Notes: generated by a model from the letters alone, not told the origin. Positions 35,986-48,713 are shown, counted from the stretch's first letter. The stretch: DNA of 64,000 nucleotides from Apostichopus japonicus (GCF_037975245.1 NC_092576.1:19306111-19370110), one strand, 5' to 3'. Numbers and translations are program-made.

Positions 35986-38900
35986 CTCTTGATAAGATTC
36001 CCTGAGCTCTCGAATAGTCGGACGTTGAGGACAGACCTGGTGCCAGCACTGATATAACTGTTTATTTCTATTCGTATTAAACAAAACAAAATCACAAATT
36101 TAATATATACATGTATGCTATCTAACATAATAAGGTATATTGTTATAACAATGTCTTTCATATTATTTTATTCCATCATTTTTTTTTTCGGTTAAGTAAG
36201 TAAATCAACTGTTTAATATAGAAAGATTTAGATTATGTTGCCATTGCGTGTTTTCAGTTACTTGATTTTGATCTTCCTTATTTCACTATATTTTTCCTTT
36301 AATATAAAAATAAATTCTTAACATTTTCAATGAGTCCTGTTAAGTTAATCTCATGTTGTAAAATATAATAAATATTTAACTCAAACTTCATTTCGTGACT
36401 TTGGTTTCTTAAAACTTCACGAGAGACCCTCAATTAAGGTTAACTGTTTTATCTTGAATTGTAACATTTACAACATTGGGAGGTTTTCTTCCTCAAATTG
36501 ATATTTGAATACAATTGTGGTTTCTTAATATCTTGATTCGTTCGCTACATGAAGCCTGTGATGCTTCTTGTATTACAGATAATTAAAAATAAAAACAATG
36601 ATAGGTATTGAAAACAATCATTAGAGAAAACAACAAGAGTTCTCGAAGTTGATTTATTTTTTGGCGTGGCATTGATGTTTACCTTATTTCTTCGTAGTGA
36701 GTAACCTGTGACTCTGAGGGTGCCCCACACTGTTCTTCGAAAGTAGGGCCATCTTCTGACCAGGGAAATGGTAGTTGGCCTTTGAAATGATAGAGAATAT
36801 CAAATTTCAGCGATAATTTATGTTAACTTGGTACGGAGAAGCTATTTTCCATTTTATAACATATTTTTATGAATGATACTTCATAGTGTAGATGGAACTC
36901 AAAAATGAATCATTTTAACATTATTTTCATTTCCGTAAAATTGGTATCATCTCGCTTAGTTAAGACAGACACATCCGAATCGTTTTCTCAATATCAGAAA
37001 GGGAATGAACTCCCTAACTAAGGTAGAGAGAGATTATTGACATGAAAATCACTATTCCGTAGTCATTCATTCCATCCCATTTCATTTCCATTTTCATATT
37101 TACAGTTCATAAAACACAAATGACTAATGTAAATTTGACGAGGTACGTTCCCTCTACTTCGTTCTTCCTAAATCAGTCACATTTAAGGGATACCAATTCG
37201 ATTTGTCAATTTTTAATTACATTGTGTATTATTTTCTTTTAAGTTATCTGATTATACAAATATCTCCAAAATACACAAAAAATATTGTATAGCAAGAGCA
37301 ACTTTTCATTCATTGTGAATATCATAACTTATTCTTTTTCATATGATTCTTTTTTTACAAAGCGGAGATTCAGAATACGTTTCAAGTACTTTACCAGTAA
37401 TTACTTCCCAAATGACACCAGCTGCAGCCCAGACATCACTAGGTTGCGAATATTCATTGCGATGCAGAGCTTCTGGTGGGAAATGATTCAACGAATACGG
37501 CACCTGGAGAGATAATAAAAGACAAGCTATAGTTAAGAATTCTATCGAGACTTTTTATATCGGTTAATTTTTGAGTGGTATTATAGATACTTTTACCATT
37601 ACCGGTGATGTTACACGGCTTCATTATTACATCACGGGTATGTGACACGTACCTTAGTTTTTCGAAAGGTAGTGATTTTTAATGCATCTTCCGATAGACA
37701 GAAATCGTAAAGCTTGCATTGACCTTTCTCGATTCGTAATATTTTCTTGCTGGATAAGCCTGGATGTAGGAACTAGGGAGAGTACGAAGAAGAAACTTTA
37801 AAAACAATAAAGAATTTTACCATTGAGAACTGTATTTTTACATACTTAACTTGAGAAATATTATAAAGAATGTTCCGTGCAACGAATGTTTTAAAATGAG
37901 AGAAAGGATTAGCTATGTCAACAAGAATTATTAATATTTAGTGATTTTAAAGCCGATAGTTTAATCATGGATACATCCCTTACGAGCTTTAACTAACTTT
38001 AATATGTTATACATATTAAAAATGGAAATAATTGAGTAATTAATGTTTGCTTTACCTGAGTAATAAATTAATAAATGTTATGTTTACTTAATAAATGTTA
38101 AGCATTTTTGGATAAGGCCAAGTAGTGACTATTGCATATGCATATTTATTCCGTATCTTCTTAATAACTGACACACTATGCTATGGTTATTCTTTAAAGT
38201 ATACAATCAATGTAAGACATATAAGAGAATTTCATGGTTGATTGGATATGGTAAACCAGACAAGATTATATAATATAAGTTAACATCTAGTTCTACATTT
38301 CTGTTGTAAAAAAATATATATTATAATGCTGAACCTGATAGATATGATTGTTCAATCACTTAAATTTATTGAAGACTTACTCCGTATGAATGAATAAGGT
38401 TTAATCCTTCTAGTAATCCAGCTATGATCCCCATCACCTCAGACAAGTACATAGTATTTTCAAATGTCTCTTGGCTGAATACCTTAACTAGCCAACTGTC
38501 GAGAGTCTCACAGGCAAAGTGTTCTTGTACTAAGTGAAGTTTAGCTTTAAGAAATACAAAAGTAATATAATTTATATCTTTGATAGAAAGGTATTGTAAT
38601 TTGGTAAATTTTAAAGTTATCTTCTTTAATCCTCTTCTATTTATCAAATTTGCACAATCGGCTTAGACGTGGTTGAAAGCTAAGGGGGTTGACACCGACA
38701 TCAATGCCATCGTTAGGTCATAATAATCGCTTTCTTATTTTATCATTTGCAAATAATTTAGCAAGCAGTATACAAAAAATTAATATGAAAACTTAAACCA
38801 AGGACAAATTCAACACGAGTAACAACTGAAACACGTATATTATTATTACTGGTGACTTTATGGAATTAAATTTTGGCCAACGTCATTTGTGCTTCAGCAA

Positions 38901-40325
38901 CAAGTAGTCTGAATTTTTCATTAAGTTGCCATTTTCTGGTTTGTTTACTTCAATAATTTTAAACTAAAGACAAACCAGAACTTCTGTTGCAATCCCTCAG
39001 CCTGCCAGTAACATGTTTCCCCTACTACAGTGCCTGCACTGGAGAAATAATTAGGCAAAGGCATCTGACCCGATGAACTTAGTATTCTGAAATTAATCTT
39101 AGAATTGGCTTAGATGAGGTTGAAAAGCTAAGAGTGCTGACACCGAAACCAATGCCACCGTTATGTCATAATAAGCGTTTCCTTAATTTATCTTTTGCAA
39201 AATTCATCAACTGTACCGAATAACCATTTCAACAACGGTGGCGGGGAGACGAATATGTGGCTCGATGACGTCATATTTATACTTGATCAAGTCTTCAGCC
39301 TTGTGTTTGTAAAAACATTTAAGATGTGATATCTCCCACATGGAGTAACATGTTCATGACAGTTATCTCTACCAACTACATCAATGATGATGACATGGTC
39401 GTGTCTCCTTAAAATGTTAGAATTGATTTATATTTGTCCTGTACCTACCTTTCAGTATCCCAATTCCCTCAACTTTTACAAGGTATTTCGTTACTGGCAG
39501 GTCAAGGGTCCTTTTGACGAACTCATCCCAATGTATGTCTTTCCGTCGAAAAGCTTCATCTGCATCAATAAATTTTAAACATCAAATACTTCACAAAGGC
39601 ATTTTACTATTTCAGTTGACAGTTTCTTGCCTACTGAAGTATACAACAAATTGTAGGACATAATATACTGATTCATTACAATTGAAGTCATCAGCAAAAC
39701 GTTTCGTTCTTTTTTGAAAACCTTGGAAAATACAAGATATTCTAGTTTATAACTATGATTAGAAACTATCAAACTTATCTTGTCATTATCTGTGGTTAAC
39801 TTCATCATTGCAAATGTACAGGTTCCATTTAACATGTCGGAACCATACAGGGCAATATAAAGGATATGAATTTACCAGTGACGGTCGTCAGCACCACACA
39901 TTTCTTTGTTCCTTTGTTGGCCGGTATTGTTCCCATCCACCTGCTATGCCACTGATCCAACTTAATATTCATGATAAAGCAAATGTCCTTATCTCCAAAC
40001 ACGCCTCTCTGTTTGGGACTTTCGTCAGTCGTGATGTAGTAATCTAAGAATGAACGAGAATATAAACCTGCTACATGTCTTTATATATTCTATATATATA
40101 TATATATATATGTGTGTGTGCGTGTGTGCGTGTGTGTGTGGGTGTGTGTGTGTGTGTGTGTGTTGATACTAGTTGAGACTAGTGGAACACTAGTAGTTGT
40201 AACTAGGAGTTTCACGCGTTTTAGCGACCGTCAGACAACTCTGTTTGACGATCGCTAAACAACACATATTCCGCTCTGTCCACTGGACATAGAGCACTCT
40301 GCGCCAAGATAGACGCCAACCAACC

Positions 40326-40397
<72 letters not shown>

Positions 40398-41189
40398 ATA
40401 TATGTGTGAGTGTGTGTGTGTGTGTTTCTTGAGCTATAAATAGAAGTTCAAGTGCGAACGTTACTTTCTGGTTGTTTTAACCTACTTGGCACAACATTGT
40501 GAAATTTAACATCTCCTTTACAAGAAAACAAAGATGGAGTAAAATACAACGCACGGTTTTAAACAAATAATCGCAAATCAAAGATATTAAGTAAAGAGAT
40601 ATTCCGGTGATACTAATGACACTTGCGTGGAAGAAACATACAAGTACTCGTTATTGTCGGGTAAAATTGTATATGTCAATCTAAATATATGTGGATATGG
40701 TTGTTGCAAGTTGATAGTACTGGTATTGCTAGATAAACGACTCCTTAACTCTGTTATTCACAGAATTGTGCTTTCTTACCAAACATGTTGATTTGTTCTT
40801 GAATGTGATACCATTGTAAAATCATGTATTCTGAATAACAAAAACACCAATATGCCTGTAAACTTGCAACCAAAATATGGTTTCACCGACTGTATGAATT
40901 AACAATTTTACAAAGATTTTTAGAAACATTCAACTATGCCAAACAGAATATTTTTCTAGTAGTGAGATGAGATGGTTCTTACTTTCTGACTCGTTGGAAC
41001 CGTCAGAGACATTGCCATCACTTGGTATTTTGGGCAAATCAGGTCTGGAAGAGAATAAAGACAACTTATATAGATAAAGTCAATATGCATCATTCCGGCA
41101 GCTAACAGTAGGAATTATTGTGTCACGTTCAAGTTATGTACAAAACTGGTCTTACCTTACAGGAATGTTTGGTAGGGTTCTGTGTGAAA
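35986..41189 (-). CDS. Tyrosine-kinase-like pseudokinase gene, nine exons
   Basis: I assembled this from splice signals and reading-phase continuity. Exons, 5' to 3' on the minus strand: 41189-41156, 41044-40983, 40043-39876, 39559-39449, 38544-38381, 37772-37653, 37503-37395, 36779-36706, 36057-35986 (914 nt). Every junction has AG/GT borders and compatible phase. The product has a Ser/Pro-rich linker (RTLPNIPVRPDLPKIPSDG) and a degenerate N-lobe where the beta-3 VAIK position reads CVVLTTVT. Next come a hinge block (LVQEHFACETLDSWL), a catalytic loop HPGLSSKKIL instead of HRDLAARNIL, DFC instead of DFG, then FPPEALHRNEYSQPSDVW, and the terminal signature CWHQVCPQRPTIREL. The Lys, catalytic Asp, loop Asn and DFG Gly are all lost, so it is predicted catalytically dead. 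The 5' end and any receptor part are not resolved, and neither is the last exon. Family recognition is firm; the exact gene is unknown. Confidence 0.85.
37395..37503 (-). CDS. Pseudokinase exon: APE and subdomain IX
   Basis: VPYSLNHFPPEALHRNEYS, then QPSDVWAAAGVIWEVIT. The PPEAL and SDVW...G..WE blocks are the standard tyrosine-kinase-group signatures that identify the fold. Confidence 0.85.
37653..37772 (-). CDS. Pseudokinase exon: HPG and DFC motifs
   Basis: Exactly 40 codons, phase 0 at both ends. FLHPGLSSKKILRIEKGQ replaces the usual HRD loop, and CKLYDFCLSEDA replaces DFG. Both aligned positions are unambiguous. Confidence 0.85.
38381..38544 (-). CDS. Pseudokinase exon: hinge and helix E
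   Basis: 54 codons with LVQEHFACETLDSWLVK and the helix-E segment GIIAGLLEGLNLIHSYG, which leads into the catalytic loop of the next exon. The acceptor follows tttcttaaag and the donor is GTAAGT. Confidence 0.85.
38661..39205 (+). repeat. Direct repeat pair in a pseudokinase intron
   Basis: 38661-38760 and 39108-39205 are diverged copies (gcttagacgtggttgaaag/gcttagatgaggttgaaaag, caatgcca, taggtcataata). About 100 bp each in the same intron. Confidence 0.65.
39876..40043 (-). CDS. Pseudokinase exon: N-lobe with missing VAIK lysine
   Basis: 55 whole codons, YYITTDESPK onward. They include CFIMNIKLDQWHSRW, where a glycine-rich loop should be, and KKCVVLTTVT in place of the ATP-anchoring VAIK strand. 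Phase 1 in, phase 1 out. Confidence 0.8.
40085..40404 (+). repeat. Compound microsatellites (AT)n(GT)n and (CT)n(AT)n
   Basis: (AT)n/(GT)n runs at about 40093-40163 and (CT)n then (AT)n at about 40328-40404, all in an intron of the pseudokinase gene. Between them lies a possible hairpin, gtttagcgac type (gttttagcgaccgtcag ... ctgtttgacgatcgctaaac). Confidence 0.9.
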
Positions 41190-44100
41190 CTAAAGTGACA
41201 AAGAACAAGGAGAAGTAATGTAGGAAGTGTGAATGTCGTTTTAGAAGAACACATCCCAAAATGTATACAACAATTCTTTTGGTATCAGAATTCAATATAG
41301 AAAAAAGCGAGACCACAAGGACAAAGCAAACATTAAAAACTAATGTTAAAACAAAAAATAAACGATCGGACGTAAATTACATTTTACGTTAATGTTGCAG
41401 CTTGCCGACTGATAAATTAGAAATAAATGTCGACTTAGACATGTTAGTCACGTTAACGGCCTGAAGCTTATATCTTCGCAAGATTCGATGTTTATATAAA
41501 ACGTATTCATATGTACCATATTGATATCACCAATGCATCTCTGTTGTATGTTTACGTTGCTGCACTGATCATTGAAATATGCTATGATAACACAAGTTAT
41601 AAGAACCATTCTCAAGGTGCAGTCCCTGCGTTATTATATCATTTAACATTTTACAACTTGTCCTTCACTGTTAGCCACATGACAATTCCAAAGCAAAGAT
41701 AACCCTTAAATATATTGAAAACAATGTTACTATATACATAACATCATGTGAAATTTACTTGATTGTCTTGAAATTGATCCACCTCTTGTTGTATCCGTCA
41801 TCTCAACGGTCGAGTTATCTGTTTTGGCACGTTCCCGATTCCTTAAATAGAACACAAATGAGAACTAGAGATAATATTTTTGGTGTTAAATGTTCAGTTT
41901 TAAATCTTTCAATGTATCACATTGAACAATGTTATTCAAAAAGTGTAATTCCTTTTCCTCAAAAGGAAAATATATATCTAAAATATTGACATATGCAGTA
42001 CCATGAAGATTTTCTAAACTTCTTTTTTTTGTGTATGAAAGTTTCAGTTGATTCTGTCAACTTGAGAATTAACATCATATTTCGGTGGACTTTGGGTTGT
42101 CAAGGGACGTAACAAAGATAACTAGATACATATTCATTATCATCTCAACAATACAACTTCATTTCAAAGGACAAATGAAATGTACACTTCTTTATAAGGA
42201 ACTATCCACAATTGGACGAAAATGTATATAAGCTAAGAGCTCGTCTCTAATTATATCTGTTCCAATAACACAATATATCCTTAGATTAAAACTTAGATAT
42301 TCAGCAAGGTGTGTGTGTAATCAACCTCTGTTCATCTTAAGAGTTTGTTGGATTTCTCTTCATAAATAATTTTAGGTTTTAGACTTATAGTGAGGTTAAA
42401 CAATTAGTCAAGGAAAGCGCTATATGACTTATATCAAGTTATCAATTAATAACAGCGCGATGGTCTGTCTCAAACATTTGAAACTTTCAAGTGTTGCATT
42501 TTCTCACCAGGATTCATGACTCATATAGTTCATATTTGAGATTATGTGTTATTATCTACCTATTAAGTTTGAACTTAATGTTAAAGTTTCAATGTAGATT
42601 GAAAGATCAACGAGTCACACCGTACCTATTTCATTAACTACATAAACCTGCATTAAAACTAACGTATTTGTATTCTTTCGACAACTCTGAGATGATAAAA
42701 AACTCAAACAATAGCCAATAATTATCATTGAAAGTCATAGGGAATAGAAACCGCTGAGGTAACGTATTTCTGTGAGCTTGGCGATAATGCCATCACAAAG
42801 TAAAACCATTTCTATTCACTTAACTATAAAGTTTATCAATTTCGTTGAAAGTATAAGTTGTTAGGACAAATGTTATTTAGGTTCTCTTCTGTAAAGTGAT
42901 TGACGGCTGTGAACAGAGAAATCCAAACGAGACACATAGTAATTCACGATACTGCTGAGGCTTAAAGGGGATGTCCCGATTTCTCACAATAGCTCAACTT
43001 ATCCTTTTCAGGCAATTAAAAACAATTGTGTAGTGAGATTTGGGTATTCATTGCTTATCATTGAAACACATTTGCAATATTCAGAATGGATTAACTTTGC
43101 CCTGAATCAAACTTCCTTCTTATCTATTGCATACTAGGCAACGTCTCATTCATTGGCAAAAGTTGAACCACCCCCCCCTCCTTTTTCCCCCCTTCACATT
43201 TTGGTTTCATCATCTGCTTCTGAAATCAATAATTTTGATGTTGATTGATATCAGCATATCTTACTAAGGCAGCTTTGTTGGAAACCATAATTCTTCGGAC
43301 GTAATATCTTTCTCTAGTCAAATAATTGGAGAGCCTCTATATTTATAATTTCGCTTCTGTTTAAATATCTAGTTCAGTAATTCCTCCAAATGATAATATC
43401 TAGCTTGCTCGAATATCACAAATTCTAAATTATTGTGATAGAATACTGACACATTTCAATTTAATTTTGTTTTTAATATGACCCGCATTAAGACTTGACA
43501 TGAGTAGTTATCTATTGTCTAAAATCCACCCAAATGGTTTTCTAACAAAACAAGCTATAATCTGTTCAGCAGCAATCCTGTATAAATGATATACAGGGTG
43601 TATCTTGACTATATTAGCACCAAATGCTCAGATATCGTATCAAAGACTGCTGTTTTGAGACGTAGCCCACTATTTGTGAAATGAACTTATTGAAACTTAT
43701 CAACAAATGTGTCTTATCATAAATAGTAGGTGTCCCTTTCCTACACTACATAGTAGGCTACCATTGTATTTTACCGTCAGTCGTCCACTTGCAGAAGGGA
43801 AAGACATCGCAAAGAAGTTACATTACTGAATGCACAATAGTTTCATTTGGCCTAGGAGTTTTCAATATTTTCAATGAATGTCACACAGGTCCCCCGTCCC
43901 TGACCCTTAAAATAGATAATTCGTATTCAATCCCTGGTCGTCCGTCCCTGCTGGGATATAAACTAAGAAACTTCATAATTACTAGGCTTTTTTGTAGACA
44001 AGTATTTGTCTATTGTTAAAATAAAAGAATTTTCTCTCTTAAAGAAGACAAATTTGCTTTATTTTTTGAAATTGCAAATAACGTGTCGAATACTATGATC

Positions 44101-45018
44101 CACGAAATCGAATACCACACATACTGTCCAAAACCGGACTCCGAAAGATGGTTCACTTTATCCTAAAGATATAATATTTGGAAGGAATATCTCACGTAAA
44201 TGATATGATTTCAAGAATTTAGCTTTCATTGACGTTTCCGAAAGCAAACTTTGTTATTTTCATTTGTTTTCCTGATTGGTTGAAGAACATTTTTAAGCTA
44301 AAATGTCGAAAATCGTAAGCCTTACCGTACTGGACGGTAAGCAATATAATGTCTCTTATTTGGCTCAGATTATAATTAAATGCATTTCAAAACAAGTCTT
44401 AGTTAATTAGTAATGATGTATTATAAACGCAAGACACGTCCTTTCGTTTTCAAATTGACAACAATAAGAGAGTAGATAAGTAATTTCGTTTTTGTTTTCA
44501 ATGTTTCAACTGTAGTCACTGAACCCTTGGCAGGTTTAATATAATATACGTGAAAATAACATTACTATATCAAAAACAGCATAATTAAACAGCATACTAT
44601 GATTTAGCTCAAAATAAACTTTATATCTTTTTTCTAATGAAGCTGAATTTTGATCTATATTAGTAATAAAGCAGTCTTTAGTAATCGAACGTTAAACGTC
44701 AGAGTACGTCTTTTCTTTTACTGTAATGCCGATATCTGCGAACGGTAAAAAAAAAATACCAGCCAGGTTTAGTATTCGCCAAAATCATCGTAAAGATAGG
44801 CACATATGTATTTCACAGATGCTGTGAGCGATCAATCGTCTGTATCCCATAGATGTTAACATTATATTTATTATGTTCCCTTATGTCATTATGTCGTACA
44901 CTATTTTGGCAATCAATCGTGAAGTTTGAATTTGAAACAAAATTTACCACAATTTCATTACCATTGAGGTCATCCACATAATCTAGGATCAGAACTGTGG
45001 AATTATCTTCTTTTTTTC
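41190..45018 (+). other. No gene recognised
   Basis: Probably upstream intron of the pseudokinase gene plus intergenic repeats. A pyrimidine-rich patch lies at about 43170-43195. No exon could be supported. Confidence 0.5.
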
Positions 45019-45434
45019 CTCAAGTTCATGGGCGGCGATCCTGGGGGGGATGGGGGGATATATCCCCCCCATGAAAATGGGTGGAGGGGATGTAATACAC
45101 CATATCCCCCCCCCCCACCAAATGCCAGGAATAAGAATATCTTCATGCCTTCATTTATGCATCATCGTGAATGTACGGCTCTTTTTTAGCTTCATTTCTC
45201 GCCTATACCATAAACGCAGTGCGATCTTTTCAAATAAACCGTCTTTAAAAAGCAAGAATAGTTGACTGTAGGCTTCGTTGGCCCTATAACAACAAAATGT
45301 ATTATTGCGCCCACGGTATTGATATAGTACATATATGCACCCTCATAGTATTCATATAGGCCCTATAGTAGGCCTACACACGTACATGTTCCCTCGAACA
45401 GCTGAGAATCTCATGTTACCAGGGTAATGCTTAA

Positions 45435-45799
45435 TTAGGGGCGTCGGGCGCCGGACCAATATTCACGGCGCAAAAAAAAGGAGAAAAAAGTAGCACTAAG
45501 AAGAAAAAAAAGGCAAAAATAAAGAACCAAAATGAAACATACTTCAAAATGTGTTTCAGAAGATTAATCGGGTACAAAAACAGACAAGGGAGAATGCACA
45601 GAAGAAAAGCTCGGGAAGTGCCATTTCCTGCAATCTGGGAGGCATTTTTTCAAAATTTTCTCCATTACGCTACGCGCCAACCAATGGTGGCGCGTAGCGT
45701 AGTTTGACCTTCCAAACGTCCCCCACCCCCCCGATAATTATGGTAGATGGCCACACTCTGATCTTCCGTACCAATCAAAAATAGCTTCCGACGCCCCTG
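45435..45799 (+). mobile_element. Nested TTAA-flanked TIR element
   Basis: Ends AGGGGCGTCGG (45436-45446) and CCGACGCCCCT are exact inverted repeats. They are flanked by TTAA on both sides (45431-45434 and 45800-45803), the duplication typical of piggyBac/Kolobok-like elements. 365 bp, no coding capacity, and it carries its own GCGC module. Confidence 0.65.
45610..45705 (+). repeat. GCGC hairpin module
   Basis: gggaagtgccatttcctgca, atctgggaggcattttttc, ttacgctacgcgccaaccaa, tggtggcgcgtagcgta. Here the hairpin is more perfect than in the palindrome copies. Confidence 0.8.
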
Positions 45800-46090
45800 T
45801 TAATACACGTACGTTTCACCTGGATGCCCTAGCAATCGGTACCTAGGAATGTAACTATGTGTAATTGTGTATTGCATGTGTATAGGCCTATAATAGCCTG
45901 CATGAGGCCATTTTCTTCATCGAATAATATAAAGAGCTCTCGAATATTCTAACGTAGCGCCTGAAACAAGATTGACAGGGGCAATTTTCCCAAAATAACA
46001 CCCGAAATTAAAAAAAAAGTATTTTGGATCCTGATTATGAGATATTTCGGACATGATATCCATATTTTAAAGTTGGGTATATGCCGCTTG

Positions 46091-46196
46091 GAAACCTCGG
46101 CAAGTGCCGTTTCCGGCCATCTAGAGGGTTTGTAAATCCCAAAATTTTCTTGTACGCTTCGCGCCAACTCATGGTGGCGCTACGCTTAGATAGTCA
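46091..46196 (+). repeat. GCGC hairpin module
   Basis: ggaaacctcggcaagtgccg, then tttccggccatct, cttgtacgcttcgcgccaac and atggtggcgctacgcttaga. It forms the subterminal part of the hAT-like element. Confidence 0.8.
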
Positions 46197-46412
46197 ACAA
46201 GGTCATATCCCCCCCACTAGGAAGTACGGATCGCCGCCCATGCTCAAGTTAAAGCTCTGTTTTTGTTGTTGTAATAGTTCTGATTACTATTAAACTATTT
46301 GCTTAATAAGTAAATATCCTCTTTTCATAATTTCATGTTCAGCAGGAAAAGTCGATTGTAGATAGAAGATGTCGAAAGCCTTTCTTGATTTGTTTGTTTC
46401 TCAACATTGAAT

Positions 46413-46577
46413 TCACATTAGGACTGAAATTGCAAAACGTCTCATTCCTGTGGAAAGAAAGACTTCATCATAATAATCTGATTGTAGGTAACCTGTTAAA
46501 AAATACAACATTTCATTGAGGTCGCCATGGAAGGCATCGGCTAGTGTGTGTTTATAATTCCGGGGATCTTCAGCCAT
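46413..46577 (-). CDS. Small ORF, 54 aa, possible exon
   Basis: An ATG-initiated frame, MAEDPRNYKHTLADAFHGDL and onward, with balanced hydrophilic composition and acidic residues, ending SVLM-stop. A possible splice donor (ACAG|GTTACC) lies inside. It sits in the 5' region of the pseudokinase locus on the same strand, so it could be an alternative first exon. Not recognised; may be chance. Confidence 0.25.
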   Translation of the reverse strand: MAEDPRNYKHTLADAFHGDLNEMLYFLTGYLQSDYYDEVFLSTGMRRFAISVLM

Positions 46578-46599
46578 GCCTTAAATCAACATAGGGGAG

Positions 46600-48433
46600 T
46601 TTTCTAGTTCCGCAAAAGTTAAACTAAACAGCTAACGTCATGATCGCAAGGCTGCTACAGTCCTGGTCTCAGTACTTTAGCTAACGTTATGTATTATTTT
46701 TCTACGTTCAATTAAACTGATAATTTCCAAAGTTTCTGCTTTTATTTGGAACAGTTGAGCAACAATTAGAAATGGGATGTATGATATATGGTATCATACC
46801 TCAATTGCATTAATTTACATCTTCTCAAAATGTTGTTATTCGTCGCAAGAAACAATCTTAAATGACTTAGTACAGTGCATGTTTTGTGATATCGTCAGTT
46901 ACTATCACTGTTTTTGTTTCTGTCTTTATGTTCAAGATGTTGTAGAAAAGAGGGGGATTGTGGGTGATTTAAAGCATTTATAAAATTATTTGGTTAAAGG
47001 TGAATATTTCTCCGAGCGAGCAGTCCAAAGGGTTGGGTTCAGTAGCATAACTTTCTCCCCTTCTCAGCACAATATCTAAAACGGTGATAATATGAAAATT
47101 GAAAGACTGTGTTTTGATAGGAAAATCCCTCAGTTACCATGTGGTCAGTTAGGATATACCAGGTGAAGCTTTTACTTACGCTTAACGGGCATGGGAAGTA
47201 GCGAAGTTATTGTGTAAATCAATACTAGGACTACGACACCTACTCTGACATCAGACGACGCGATTCGCTGTTGCTGAGCAATGTAAGTCTCCTTGCCGTA
47301 GGGAGAAACCTAGCTTAAACACATATAGTCTATCCATTCAAACTGACAAACGTGGAACTAATTAATTAGACATTTCTATGCAACTCGGAGCACCTTGCGT
47401 GATTCTTCACGGTTGACTAGTCCAGATTTACTCATGCCGAGAGTACACGTGAACCTACGATGCAAAGTTTCGCAATTGCAAACATCTACACTGTCAAAAT
47501 AAATCAATGCATGCTCTGTTTTGAACAATTATCATATTCTATAAGTCTAGCATTATTTTACTTTAAATGATCATTTAACGACAAAGAGAAAATTTCTCAG
47601 AAATTCAATTGAAGAGCAAAATGGAGAGAAAGTATAAATGTATGTATGTATTTTATGGTAAGCTGTTAAGATTAAACTGTTACAAAACATCGATCGAATC
47701 CTGCAAATAATCACGATCTTTTTTGATGATTAAAACGTAAGTGCAGGCTTTCTATTTGTGACAAATTATAATTCTCCTCACTAAATCCTTAGCAGCACAA
47801 TTAAACATAATTATGCTTCACTTAAGGTATCGTCGCACAATTAGAATAGTGAACTTCTGCCGGAAAATAGCCCTAAAGTGGCCTAATGTATTGACTTTAT
47901 GGACATTTTCTGAAGCATCGCAATTATTTTGATGCTTGGATGTTAAAGAGGATGAACTCAACTAGTGATGGTCTAAAAATCTGGAGGTTCAAAGGTGATT
48001 AAAAGTATTTTAGAAAATCTTGGGTTAAACATGAAGATTCCGCAGCGAGAGCTGACGGATGGGTTGGGGGAGCACTATGCTAATCTTTGAGCTCATCTGG
48101 CTCAAAATCTAAACTTGTCCTGGTGGCAAAAGTTGAATGAGCTGTAATAGCTCAAACCTTCAGCTTTCATATGGTGGGTAGTACGTGTCAGTTGAAAAAT
48201 TCTATCTAAGCTTTAGCAGCCTTCGGAATCGACCAAATTAGTATGTAACTCAATGGAGCAATTAATTGTGGTGCGACACAACTCTCTCTCAAAAACCTGC
48301 TTCTAACTTCACACCCTTATAACTGAACAATAAACGGAGAGAAATCGAGTGCCCTCGTTCTTAACTAGTGTCATTGAGTGACTTTTTGTTCTATTTATTT
48401 CACTGACCAATATTGTTGGGGGACCGAAAATGT

Positions 48434-48434
<1 letters not shown>
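46600..48434 (+). other. No further gene recognised
   Basis: Apart from the candidate exon at 47180-47273, this AT-rich stretch shows no recognisable coding or repeat structure. Confidence 0.45.
47180..47273 (-). CDS. Candidate transmembrane exon 5' of the pseudokinase
   Basis: 31 codons plus one base between a ctcag acceptor and a GTAAGT donor. They read QQRIASSDVR then the hydrophobic VGVVVLVLIYTITSLL, then PMPVK. The leftover base C would complete a codon with exon 41189-41156 in phase, giving one transmembrane helix before the Ser/Pro linker. Phase agreement alone is a one-in-three event. Confidence 0.35.
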
Positions 48435-48436
<2 letters not shown>

Positions 48437-48495
<59 letters not shown>

Positions 48496-48660
48496 TTATA
48501 TAAACAAAATATATATATATAAAATATATATAAAAATAAAATAAAATATATAATAAAAAAATATAAAAAATTAAAATAAAAAAAATAAAAAAATAAATAA
48601 AATATAAAATAATATATATATATATATAAAATATATTTATATATATAAAAAATATATATT

Positions 48661-48713
<53 letters not shown>

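Larger units (their letters stand above)
45019..46250 (+). mobile_element. hAT-like non-autonomous DNA transposon with 8-bp TSDs
   Basis: The element body is 45027-46242 (1216 bp). Terminal inverted repeats CATGGGCGGCGATCC (45027-45041) and GGATCGCCGCCCATG (46228-46242) are exact. They are bordered by the identical 8-bp target duplication CTCAAGTT at 45019-45026 and 46243-46250. 8-bp duplications and CA-starting termini fit the hAT superfamily. It has no transposase. Next to both ends are G-run/C-run stretches. It contains a nested TTAA-flanked element and two GCGC modules. Confidence 0.85.
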
